DNA of 64,000 nucleotides, taken from the NCBI GenBank assembly GCA_963740555.1, contig CAVUES010000012.1:190088-254087 (forward strand), written 5' to 3'. The notes under the pieces were generated by a model. The model was not told the DNA's origin and searched no databases. It was given only the letters and a program-made list of their open reading frames with translations. Source of the DNA: Mayfieldus sp963740555. GTDB taxonomy: Bacteria > Actinomycetota > Thermoleophilia > Solirubrobacterales > 70-9. Shown piece after piece: positions 34,278 to 42,969 of this stretch (its first letter is position 1; every line of letters begins with the position of its first letter). A program made the translations under genes and the position numbers.

Positions 34278-34678
34278 GGCGCCGCCGCCCGGAATTCCTC
34301 GTAGTCGCGGAAGTAGTCGCCCTCGTCGAAGTGGGCCGAGGCGAGGACCATGCAGACCGAGCCGGAAGAGAAGTTGACCAGCTCGCGCCAGATCATCGGC
34401 GGCAGGTAGAGCCCGACGTATGAGCGGCTGAGCGTCACGGTGCGTTGTTCGGAGCCGTCGTCGAGCACGACCTCGAAGCTGCCCGACATGGCGATCATCA
34501 GCTGCTCCAGCTCCTTGTGCCCATGACCACCGCGGGTCGTTCCTCCGGGGACGTCGTAGAGGTAGTAGACGCGGGCGATGTCGAAGGGAACGTGCTCCTG
34601 CGCCTCGATAAAGGTCAGGTTCCCCTCCGGAGCATGGATCACGGGCAGCTCGAGGACTTTGCAGTCGTGGACCCCCAC
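34274..34678 (-). CDS. dTDP-4-keto-6-deoxy-sugar 3,4-ketoisomerase (FdtA/QdtA-type cupin)
   Basis: 134-aa cupin of the WxcM/FdtA group: LTFIEAQEHVPFDIARVYYLYDVPG near the start, then the metal-less cupin core RGGHGHKELEQ and MSGSFEVVLDDG, and WRELVNFSSGSVCMVLAS. These enzymes isomerise dTDP-4-keto-6-deoxyglucose to the 3-keto form, which a DegT aminotransferase then aminates; such an aminotransferase is at 40920. The final part of the pathway (acyltransferase) may be the PglD-like protein at 37383. FdtA versus QdtA specificity cannot be told from sequence alone. Confidence 0.85.
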   Translation of the reverse strand: MGVHDCKVLELPVIHAPEGNLTFIEAQEHVPFDIARVYYLYDVPGGTTRGGHGHKELEQLMIAMSGSFEVVLDDGSEQRTVTLSRSYVGLYLPPMIWRELVNFSSGSVCMVLASAHFDEGDYFRDYEEFRAAAP

Positions 34679-34718
34679 GGAGCGCCTGACCCTAGCCGAA
34701 AGGTGGCACGATCACGGG

Positions 34719-35470
34719 ATGAAGCTGCGCCTGTTTCAGCGCCGCCCGACCTTCACGGCCCACAACATCGAGCTCCCCGACGGAAGCCAGACGCTGCCCG
34801 GCGAGCCGCTGATCGGCGCCGAGCCGGTGTCCGAGTCCTACCTGCGGACCCTGCGCCAGTTCTGCCCACCGCCGGCGCGGGTCGCCGATCTTGGTTGCCT
34901 GGAGGGCGGCTACGCGGTCGCCTTCGCCCGCGCCGGCTATGAGGTGCTCGGGATCGAAGGGCAGGAGGACAACTTCGCAACCTGCGAATGGGTCGCCGAA
35001 CGTGTCGAGCTGCCGAACCTGCGCTTTGTCTGCGACGACGTTCGCAAGATCGGCGAATACGGGAAGTTCGACGCCGTGCTCTGCGCTGGACTTCTCTACC
35101 ACCTCGACCAGCCGGTGTCGTTCTTGCGGGAGCTGGCAGAGGTAACCGGCAGGCTGCTGATCATCTCTGCCAACTACGCGACCGAAGAGGGGGTCGAGAG
35201 CTGGTGGAGGGCGCGCCGCTCTCGGCGCAGCTGGTTGAGCACGAGGGAAAGGTGGGGCGCTGGTACGAGGAGCCTGGGGGAGCCTGGAGCTCGGTCGGCA
35301 ACGAGCGCTCGTTCTGGCTCGAGCGGCGAAATCTCCTGCAGGCGATGATCGAGGCGGGATTTCCGACCGTGTTCGAGCAATTCGACTGGCTCGGCCACGC
35401 GGTCGAGAACCGGGTTATCGAGGAGCGCCAGATCTCCGTCTTCGTCGGCGTCAAGCCGCCGGCAGCGTGA
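34719..35470 (+). CDS. SAM-dependent methyltransferase (frameshifted)
   Basis: About 250 aa class I methyltransferase: motif I VADLGCLEGGYAVAFARAG, then GIEGQEDNF, the acidic motif FDAVLCAGLLYHLDQP, and a C-terminal WLGHAVENRVIEERQISVF. A missing base in the G run at about 35190-35195 moves the frame; restoring one G gives TEEGGRELVEGAPLSAQ. Length mod 3 agrees. It runs by GTGA overlap into the S9 peptidase, and shares an operon with it and the acyltransferase. Substrate unknown, probably a sugar or glycan moiety. Confidence 0.8.
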
Positions 35471-37386
35471 GGCCGGGCGTGGATCAGAGGCTCGAGCCAA
35501 GCGACCTCGCCACCCTCGAGGTGGCCGGCGACGCGCAGATCTCTCCCGGAGGCGAAGCCGTCGCCTACTGCCTGGGCCGCATGGACCTCGAGCACGACCG
35601 CGAGCTGTCGCAGCTGCACCTGGCGGCGGTCGGGCGGTCCTCGGGGCCGCCAGTGGACCTGGAGATCGAGGGCCGCTCGCCTCGCTGGTCGCCGGACGGA
35701 TCGTCGATCGCGCTGCTGCGGGATCGCGGGGAAACGGTCGAGCTGCTGCGGGTCACGGTGGCCGACCGGCGCGCCCGAATGGTTGCGTCGCTGGGCGGCG
35801 ACGTCGGTCCCGCCGCCTGGTCGCCTGACGGGAAGAGGATCGCCTTCGTGATCGCCGACCCGCCCGGGTCCGAGAGCCGGATCGCGGTCCTCGACGCCGA
35901 GAACGGCTCGGTCGGGCTGCTGCCGGGGGGTGAGTGGGACGACTCGGCGCCGAGCTGGTCTCCGGACGGGACACGACTCGCATTCGCGCGCGCCGAGCGC
36001 GATCTCGGTGAGCGAGGACCGGCGAGCAGGATCGTCGTCGCGTCGATCGCGGGCGATCAGGCCGTCTCGGAGCTTCAGTGCGACCTCGCCTTCGCCACCT
36101 CACCCTCCTGGTCTCCGGACGGGCAGCTGCTGGCCTGTTACGGGACCCGCGAGGCCCGGATGGGCTTCGACGACCCGGCGCTTCAGCCCTGGATCCTGCC
36201 CGCCGGAGGTGGAAAGGCAGGGCTGGCGGCTGAGGACGTCCAGGGAGTCATCACTCCATATTCCGGTGTGGGCCCTGCCTGGTCGGGCGACGGGTCGTCG
36301 ATCCTGTTTCGCGAAGCGCGCCGCGGCGACATCAACCTGGTCGGGGCGCGGGTCGAGGAGCCGGGGCGGCCGATCGCCTTCACGAGCGATTGCCAGGTCG
36401 CCGATTTCAGCGCCTCCCGTAACGGGGATCGGCTCGCCCTCTCGATCACCACCACGTCCGACCCCGGGAGCGTGAGCGTCTGGGAGCAGGGGGCGGAGCC
36501 GCGCAAGCTGACCGTGGCCACCGCGGCGCCCCTGCCCAGAGCCGAGCGGCGCCGCTTTCAGAGCCCGCACGGCTACGGGCTCGACGGCTGGGTCCAGGGC
36601 CTCGGCGCCGGCCCCGAACCCCGGCCCCTGCTCGTCTGCATGCACGGCGGGCCGCACAACTTCGTCGGCCCGAGCTTCTCCCTCGGCCACTTCCACCGCA
36701 ACGTCCTCGCCTCGCGTGGCTGGATCGTCCTGGCCCTGAACTGCAGCGGCTCGGGCTCCTACGGGGCCGAGTTCGCCGACTCGATTCGCGGCCGCTGGGG
36801 CGAGCACGACCTTCCGGAATACATGGCGGCGGTCGACGCGCTCGTCGAAGACGGCCTAGCCGACCCCGACCGACTGGCGGTCGCCGGCTACTCCTACGGC
36901 GGCTATCTGGCCGCCTGGGCGATCTCGCACACGGACCGCTTCAAGGCCGCGGTGGTCGGGGCGCCGATCACCAACCTGGAGAGCTTCTACTCGAGCTCCG
37001 ACATCGGGCGCTGGTACGCAAGCTGGGAGATGGACGGAGGCCTGGCGGAGAACCGTGAGCGCTTCAAGGAGCTTTCGCCGGTCAACCACGCGGGCCGCAT
37101 CGCCACGCCGACCCTGCTGCTGCACGGGGAGGAGGACGACCGCTGCCCGATCGGCCAGAGCGAGGAGCTGAGGGAGCGGATCGCGGCGGCCGGCCGGGCG
37201 CCGGTGGAGTTGGTCCGCTACCCGGGCGCCGGTCATCTCTTCTACTCGCGGGGCCGCCCCAGCCAACGGATCGACTACAACCGCCGCGCCGTCGAGTGGG
37301 TGGAGGCGCACGTGCTTGGCGTGGGGAAGTCGGCGCCGAAGCGCGAGAGGATTTCCGTGGGTGCGGCGGGAATGGGAGAGGGATGA
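35467..37386 (+). CDS. S9-family prolyl oligopeptidase-like hydrolase
   Basis: 639 aa. An N-terminal beta-propeller with repeated WSPDG-type blades (residues about 75, 120, 150) is followed by a C-terminal alpha/beta hydrolase domain. The catalytic Ser lies in GYSYGGYLA, the Asp in GEEDDRCP and the His in GAGHLFY, all in order, with the oxyanion region CMHGGPHN. Start GTG 35467 overlaps the methyltransferase stop. It is embedded in a sugar-modification operon, which is unusual; acyl-peptide hydrolase or acetyl esterase activity on glycan is possible alternatives to peptide cleavage. No signal peptide, so likely cytoplasmic. Confidence 0.9.
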   Translation: MRPGVDQRLEPSDLATLEVAGDAQISPGGEAVAYCLGRMDLEHDRELSQLHLAAVGRSSGPPVDLEIEGRSPRWSPDGSSIALLRDRGETVELLRVTVADRRARMVASLGGDVGPAAWSPDGKRIAFVIADPPGSESRIAVLDAENGSVGLLPGGEWDDSAPSWSPDGTRLAFARAERDLGERGPASRIVVASIAGDQAVSELQCDLAFATSPSWSPDGQLLACYGTREARMGFDDPALQPWILPAGGGKAGLAAEDVQGVITPYSGVGPAWSGDGSSILFREARRGDINLVGARVEEPGRPIAFTSDCQVADFSASRNGDRLALSITTTSDPGSVSVWEQGAEPRKLTVATAAPLPRAERRRFQSPHGYGLDGWVQGLGAGPEPRPLLVCMHGGPHNFVGPSFSLGHFHRNVLASRGWIVLALNCSGSGSYGAEFADSIRGRWGEHDLPEYMAAVDALVEDGLADPDRLAVAGYSYGGYLAAWAISHTDRFKAAVVGAPITNLESFYSSSDIGRWYASWEMDGGLAENRERFKELSPVNHAGRIATPTLLLHGEEDDRCPIGQSEELRERIAAAGRAPVELVRYPGAGHLFYSRGRPSQRIDYNRRAVEWVEAHVLGVGKSAPKRERISVGAAGMGEG

Positions 37387-38072
37387 CCGAGAACGGGCAA
37401 AAGCTCGTCGTAGTCGGCGCCGGCGAGCAGGCGGAGATCGCCTACGAGTACTTCACCCACGACTCGCCCCATGAAGTCGTCGGGTTCAGCGTCGAGTCTG
37501 AGTTCCTCGATCGCAAGGAGCTCTTCGGCCTGCCCGTCGTCGCGTTCGAAGAGATAACCGATCGCTATCCGCCGGGCGAATTCCGCGCCTTCGTGGCGAT
37601 TTCATCGACGCAGCTGAACCGGATCCGGATGCGCCTCTATGAGGCGGTCAAGAAGCTCGGCTATGACTGCGTGTCGTACGTCAGCTCGCATGCGTTCGTC
37701 TGGCACGACGTGAAGATCGGCGAGAACACTTTCGTCTTCGAGAACAACGTGCTCCAGTACGGCGTCAGCGTCGGAGACAACGTGATCCTCTGGAGCGGCA
37801 ACCACGTCGGGCACCAGACGAAGATCGAGGACCACTGCTTCGTCTCCTCCCACGTCGTGATCTCCGGCTTCTGCACGATCGGCAGCGGCTGCTTCCTGGG
37901 GGTCAACAGCTGCTTCGGGGATGGGCTCACGGTCGCCCCGGACTGTGTCGTCGGAGCGGGGGCCGTCGTCGTCAAGGACACCGAGTCGCGCAAGGTCTAC
38001 GTGGGAAATCCAGCCAAGCCGCTGGACCGCGACAGCTTCGAGACCTTCGGCGTGCAGGAAAGCCAGGACTAG
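37383..38072 (+). CDS. PglD/NeuD-type sugar O/N-acyltransferase
   Basis: 229-aa hexapeptide-repeat acyltransferase. N-terminal Rossmann-like PglD_N domain (KLVVVGAGEQAEIAYEYF), then left-handed beta-helix repeats (IGENTFVFENNVLQYGVSVG; IEDHCFVSSHVVISGFCTIG) and the acetyl-CoA site end VGAGAVVVKDTE-S-KVYVGNPAKPL. It acetylates an amino or hydroxyl group of a nucleotide sugar or a lipid-linked intermediate. ATG 37383 overlaps the preceding stop (ATGA). With FdtA-type isomerase and DegT aminotransferase nearby it could complete a dTDP-3-acetamido-3,6-dideoxyhexose route. Confidence 0.88.
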   Translation: MTENGQKLVVVGAGEQAEIAYEYFTHDSPHEVVGFSVESEFLDRKELFGLPVVAFEEITDRYPPGEFRAFVAISSTQLNRIRMRLYEAVKKLGYDCVSYVSSHAFVWHDVKIGENTFVFENNVLQYGVSVGDNVILWSGNHVGHQTKIEDHCFVSSHVVISGFCTIGSGCFLGVNSCFGDGLTVAPDCVVGAGAVVVKDTESRKVYVGNPAKPLDRDSFETFGVQESQD

Positions 38073-38082
38073 GGGCGCCCCG

Positions 38083-39048
38083 TTGGGCGAGCAACCCGAC
38101 AGCGGACTGGCTGTGCGGCCGTACGCGCCCGAGGACAAGGCGAGCTGGGACGCCCTCGTCGATGCATCCCGCAGCCGCCACTTCCTGTTTCGGCGCGACT
38201 ACATGGACTACCACCGCGACCGCTTCGAGGACGCGTCGCTGGTGGCGACTGAAGGTGAGGCACTGGTCGCGGCGCTGCCGGCAAACCGAAACGGGGATGA
38301 GGTCGTCAGCCACGGCGGGCTCACCTTCGGCGGCCTGCTCTCGGGCCCGGAGTTGACAACGCGCCGCACCGTCGCGCTGATCGGACAGCTGCTCGATCGC
38401 CTGCGCGGAGATGGTGTGCGGACGCTCTCCTACAAGGTGGTCCCGCACATCTACCACCGGATCCCGGCCGAGGAGGACCTCTACGCGCTGTTCGTGCACG
38501 GTGCGGCCCTGGTGCGGCGCGATTGCTCCTCCGCCGTGCACCAGGACGGCCGGCTCGGCTACACGAAGGGCCGTCGCTCGGCGCTGCGAAGCGCCGAGAA
38601 GGCGGGCCTGCGGATCGCCCAGGACATGGACTTCGCGGGCTTCATGCAATTGGAGGACGAGACCCTGCGTCGGCGCCACGGCGTCGGCGCCGTTCACAGC
38701 GCCGAGGAAATGACCCTGCTCGCGGGGCGGTTTCCCGAGAACATCAAGCTGTTCACCGGTCGCGACGGCGATGAGCTTCTAGGCGGCGTGATCGTCTACG
38801 AGACCGAGGTCGTGGCGCACGCGCAGTACATCGCCGCCACCGAGAGAGGCTACGAAGACCATGCCTTGGACGCCGTGATCGATCATCTGCTCGAAGTCGA
38901 GTACCCCGAGAAACGCTGGTTCGACTTCGGGATCTCGACGACCGACGACGGGCGGGCCCTGAACGAGGGCCTGGCTCGAAACAAGGAGAGCTACGGCGCC
39001 AGGGCCGTGGTCTACGACACCTACGCGGTCGAGCTGAACGAGGGGTGA
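38083..39048 (+). CDS. GNAT/FemAB-like acyltransferase
   Basis: About 321 aa. The N-terminal part is RPYAPEDKASWDALVDASRS and FLFRRDYMDYHRDRFEDASL, the FemAB-like start. The middle is GLTFGGLLSGPELT and a basic GYTKGRRSALRSAEKAGL; the C-terminal half has the second GNAT-fold (GGVIVYETEVVAHAQYIAAT, then WFDFGISTTDDGRALNEGL). Probably transfers an amino-acyl or acyl group to a surface-sugar or peptidoglycan-type substrate. TTG 38083 is chosen with AGGGG seven bases upstream; a GTG a few codons later is possible. Substrate unknown. Confidence 0.8.
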   Translation: MGEQPDSGLAVRPYAPEDKASWDALVDASRSRHFLFRRDYMDYHRDRFEDASLVATEGEALVAALPANRNGDEVVSHGGLTFGGLLSGPELTTRRTVALIGQLLDRLRGDGVRTLSYKVVPHIYHRIPAEEDLYALFVHGAALVRRDCSSAVHQDGRLGYTKGRRSALRSAEKAGLRIAQDMDFAGFMQLEDETLRRRHGVGAVHSAEEMTLLAGRFPENIKLFTGRDGDELLGGVIVYETEVVAHAQYIAATERGYEDHALDAVIDHLLEVEYPEKRWFDFGISTTDDGRALNEGLARNKESYGARAVVYDTYAVELNEG

Positions 39049-39063
39049 GGCCGGAGCTTCCCG

Positions 39064-39979
39064 CTAGAGCTCTTCGAGAACTGCGCAGCCGAAGCCGGTG
39101 CGGCCGCGCTCATTGCCGTTGTAGAACATAAAGACGTCGTCGCCGCGTCGGACCACGCTTGCGTAGGCGATCATCTCCGAGTCCCAACCGCTCTCCGAGA
39201 CGTCGATTCCGACCTCCTCGTCACAGCGCGTCCAGTTGATCAGGTCGTCCGATCTGGCCAGGCCGAGCCGGTAGTCCTTCGATCGGTGCGAACCGAATAG
39301 AACATGTTGTAGGCGCCGCCCAGCTCGATCACCCATGGACGGCCGAAGGCGTGTTCATCGTCGTCTTCGAAGTCGATGCAGACACGCCCCTCGGGCCCCC
39401 AGTCGATGCCGTCAGCCGACTCGAGATAGCGCATGTTGTAGACCGGAAGCGGTTTCTCGCCGACGGTCGTCCACTCGCTGCCTCCCACGTACCAGACTCG
39501 GAAGCGGTCATCGTCATGCATGACGAAGGCCGATGGCGGTTGAGAAGCTCCGTGTCGCTGCGCTCGAGGACCGGGACCCTCTGGGCCCGCTGGAAGGATT
39601 CGCCACCGTCGCTTGAGACCGCGAGCCCCTGGAACTGGAAGTACTTCACCTTCACGCCGAGCTGGTAGCCGACGTAGTAGAGGTAGAGCCGATCTCCGAC
39701 CGGAACGACGCAGGTCGGCAGGACGCCGTTCTCGTCGAAGGCCCCCGGTTCCCCGATGTCGAGCACCGGTTTCTGGGAGACGCGGACCACTTCCATCGGG
39801 TCGTCGGCGCGGACGTCCACGTAGCCGACCCGGCCGATCGTGTCCGGATCGCAGAACGCGATGTAGAGGCGCAGAAGGTCGGCATCCAGCTGGTGAGGGG
39901 TCGGCGGGCAGGCATAATCCTGGGCCCAGGGCTTGGAGCCGTCCGGCACGTACACCCGTCCAAGCTTTCCCCACCGCAT
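39064..39979 (-). CDS. GH43-like five-bladed beta-propeller protein (frameshifted)
   Basis: About 305 aa across three frames, with shifts at about 39525 and 39290. Features: KLGRVYVPDGSKPWAQDYAC, YIAFCDPDTIGRVGYVD, GIDWGPEG, the repeated DE-rich blade DDDEHAFGRPWVIE, and LGLARSDDLINWTRCDEE near the end. This is the glycosyl hydrolase 43/62-like sugar-binding propeller common in surface-polysaccharide clusters. Catalytic residues are not certain, so a binding or processing role is possible. It lies downstream of the GT2 gene on the same strand with a nine-base gap. Indels look like read errors. Confidence 0.7.
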
Positions 39980-39988
39980 CGGGGAGGG

Positions 39989-40895
39989 CTATTCGATCTC
40001 GGGGACCTGACCGGCCCTCCATTCGGCCGCGGCCCGCCGGCCTTCGTACTTGTCGACGACCACGTCATCGATCATCCCAAAGCCGACTCCCGCGGCGAGC
40101 ATGCGACGGCAAAGCGACCAGTCGTTGGGCTCCTCGTAGAGGGCGTCGGCCAGCTCGAGCTCCAGGAAGCGCAGCCCTGCGTGATAGAGCGCCGCCTGAA
40201 GACCCCACTGGCCCAGACGGGGAGGAAACTCGCCCAGCTCCAGCTCGTCGCCTCCGAGAATCGCACAGCTGACGCCCGTAGCAATGTTCGCGGCGGTGCT
40301 CCTGGGCGGCTCCCAGGAGGGTCTCGGTGTGGTCGGGGCGCACCGCGTCATCGTCGGAAGAGACGCGATCCAGCGGCCCCGAGCCATCGAGACGCCAGGT
40401 TGTAGGGAGGAGTCGAGATCACGTACCAGCGTCGGGCCCTCGGGGTAGGGCCCGCGAACGGTGCGGTTGAAGTAGCGGACCCGGGAATCGCCGAGCTCCT
40501 AGATCACCTGCGCGGTCTCGGGCGGCGCGCAGTCCCCGACCACGATCACCTCGAGGTTCGCGTAGGTCTGGTTGAGGATCGACGGAAGCGCGACGTCGCG
40601 GAGCGTCGTAGCTGGCGTAGGTCGAGGTGACAAACGAGACCAGCGGCTCGTCCTCGCTGAAGGCCAGCTCGTATTCCTCGCTCTCGCGAAGGTCGTAGAG
40701 CCGGCGCCGGTTGGCCGGCTCGTCGTCGTAGAGGTGGCGCAGCATCGCGTGGGTCCGGGCGGCGTCGGCGCGCTGCTGCTCGCGCAGGTCCCGGAGCGAC
40801 TCCCAGATCGAGTCGAGCTTGCGGTGCAGCTCGACGTAGGGGCGGATCAGGCGCTGCTTTGCGCCGCGGCGCGGGCTGCGATCGGGCTCGGCCAT
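39989..40895 (-). CDS. GT2 family glycosyltransferase (multiply frameshifted)
   Basis: About 300 aa. N-terminal part: KLDSIWESLRDLREQQ coiled region, then EDEPLVSFVTSTYASYDAL, the family 2 opening; the following frame gives SILNQTYANLEVIVVGDCAPPE and a DDDAVRPDHTETLL motif, and the last part EEPNDWSLCRRMLAAGVGF. Several single-base indels, and one in-frame TAG at about 40501 (GTG ATC TAG GAG), separate these. Typical GT2 motifs are present in order. Together with the DegT gene next door this looks like surface-glycan synthesis. The TAG may be a base error rather than a true stop. Confidence 0.68.
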
Positions 40896-40919
40896 CGGGT
40901 GCGTGATGCTAGAGAACGG

Positions 40920-42075
40920 TCAGCCCGAAGCGGCGCCGGCGCCGAGGGTCCGCACGACCGCTGCCGCGACCTCGGCGCAGCTGTCCGGGTCGAGCTGCGG
41001 GTAGAGCGGCAGGCTGAGGGTCGTGTCGGCGAGCCGCTCGGTGACCGGGAACCTGCCCCGCATCGCGATGAAATCGGGGTAGGCGCCGGAGAGGTGCGGC
41101 GGCACCGGGTAATGGATCAGGGTCTGGATTCCCTGCTCCTCCAGCGTCGCCCGGCATGCGTCGCGGTCGGGATGGGCGATCGCGTACAGGTGCCAGACCG
41201 GTCGGCCCAGTCGGGGACATCGGGGAGGAGAGCGAGTCGTGACCCGCGAGCTGCGCTTGTAGATCTGCGCGAGTCGGGCCCGGGCTTCGTTCCAGCCGTC
41301 GAGACGGGGAGCTTCACCCGCAGGACCGCGGCCTGGATCTCGGCCAGCCGCGAGTTGACGCCCGCGGTCTCGATCTCGTAGTTCTCCCGCTCCCCGTAGT
41401 TGCGCAGCAGCCGAACCCGCTCGGCGATCTCGTCGTCGTCCGTGGTCACGGCGCCGCCGTCGCCGAGCGCGCCGAGGTTCTTGGCCGGATAGAAGGAGAA
41501 GGCGGCGGCTGTCCCGAGGCCTCCCGTCCTGCGTCCGCGATGCCGGGCGCCGTGCGCCTGCGCGGCGTCTTCGATCACGACCAGTCCGTGCGCCTCGGCG
41601 ATCTCGTCCATCGCGTCCATGTCCGCCGGCTCGCCGCGCAGATGGACGGGAACGATCGCCGCGGTGGCGGGGGTCATCGCGGCCGCGATCTGGCCCGCGT
41701 CGATGTTGTAGGTCTGCTCGTGGACGTCGACCGGAACCGGGCTCGCGCCGGCACTGGTGACCGCGATCCATGTCGCGACGCAGGTGTAGGCGGGACGATC
41801 ACCTCGTCTCCGGGGCCGATCCCGGCCGCCTGCAGGGCGAGCTCGAGCGCGCTCAGCCCGCTGGCGACGCCGACGCAGTGGCGGGTGCCGCAGTAATCGG
41901 CAAAGTCGCTCTCGAAGGCCTCCAGCTCGGGGCCGAGCAGGTACCGCCCCGATTCGACCACCCGCGAGACGGCGGCGTCGAGCTCGGCGCCGATCTCCTC
42001 GTGAGCGGCGCGAAGGTCGATGAACGGGATTGCCTTGGTCAAGCCGGGTTTCTGCCGGAGCTGATCACGGCGCAT
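40920..42075 (-). CDS. DegT/DnrJ/EryC1/StrS aminotransferase (multiply frameshifted)
   Basis: About 385 aa PLP-dependent sugar aminotransferase spanning several frames. Start IPFIDLRAAHEEIGAEL, then the dimer/PLP region GTRHCVGVASGLSALELAL, VHLRGEPADMDAM, VVIEDAAQAHGAR and the catalytic Lys in SFYPAKNLGALGDGG; the end YPVPPHLSGAYPDF and LPLYPQL fits family length. Indels at about 41793, 41312 and in 41200-41260 need one base restored or removed. With the FdtA-type ketoisomerase at 34.3 kb this is the likely amination step of a 3-amino-3,6-dideoxyhexose. Start may be ATG 42075 or the TTG near 42043. Confidence 0.82.
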
Positions 42076-42180
42076 ATCGAATCAATCGTGCAAGGGCGAC
42101 GCCTCGTCGGCGTCTCAGTACGCTTGCGAGCAATGCCGGGGTCCGGGCATGCTGTCCCGGTCGACCTGTGTGCCCTGTGA

Positions 42181-42969
42181 ATGTCTTCACGCATCTTCAA
42201 CACCCCGCCGGCCGCCGGCTACGTCCATCCCAAGGCGCTCGGAAGCGACGGCGGCGACAGCGAGCACGACCTCGCGCTCGAGGTCGCCAGCGACGCATCT
42301 CCGAACTACCTGCGCTCGATCGCCGACCTCTGCAAGCCCTATCTGGGACGGGAGGTGCTGGACGTCGGCGCTGGGCACGGCGCGATCACCGAGCTGTTTG
42401 CCGACGGCAGGCGCGTTTTGGCGACCGACCTCTCCGACTCTTGCATCTCGGCCATGCAGGAGCGCTTTGCCGCGACCCCCAACGTCGAGGTGATGAAGGT
42501 CGATCTGCGGACCCTCGACCCCGACGAGTTGGGCCGCCGTTTCGACTCGGTCGTGCTGATCAACGTCCTCGAGCACATCGAGGACGACGCCGGCACCCTT
42601 GCCGCACTGAGCCGCTTTCTGCGTCCCGGCGGGGCTCTGGTGCTCTACGTTCCCGCCCTCAACGGCCTCTACGGTCCCTGGGATCGCAAGGTCGGTCATT
42701 TCCGGCGCTATTCGAAGTGGCGGTTACGAGAGGTTGCCGCGGAGGCTGGTCTCGAGGTAGCCGAGCTTCGCTACGCAAATCTGCTCGCGATCCCGGCCTG
42801 GTTCGCCTTCTCCCGCTTCTCCGCCCCGTCGAACGACGATCCGGGGAACAGCCTTTCGATCTGGGACCGCACCGGCGTTCCCTTGAGCCGCATGATCGAA
42901 TCGCGCGTACGACCCCCTTTGGGCCTCAACTTGCTGTGCATCGCCAGGCTGCGGGAAGACGCTCCCTAA
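42181..42969 (+). CDS. SAM-dependent methyltransferase
   Basis: 262-aa class I methyltransferase: motif I VLDVGAGHGAITELFADGR, motif with FDSVVLINVLEHIEDD, then FLRPGGALVLYVPALNGLYG and DRKVGHFRRYSKWRLREV, the layout of UbiE/COQ5-like and glycan methyltransferases. ATG 42181 start. The stop is adjacent to and convergent with the long minus-strand membrane gene. Target is unknown, most likely a sugar or lipid-linked glycan in this cluster. Confidence 0.88.
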   Translation: MSSRIFNTPPAAGYVHPKALGSDGGDSEHDLALEVASDASPNYLRSIADLCKPYLGREVLDVGAGHGAITELFADGRRVLATDLSDSCISAMQERFAATPNVEVMKVDLRTLDPDELGRRFDSVVLINVLEHIEDDAGTLAALSRFLRPGGALVLYVPALNGLYGPWDRKVGHFRRYSKWRLREVAAEAGLEVAELRYANLLAIPAWFAFSRFSAPSNDDPGNSLSIWDRTGVPLSRMIESRVRPPLGLNLLCIARLREDAP

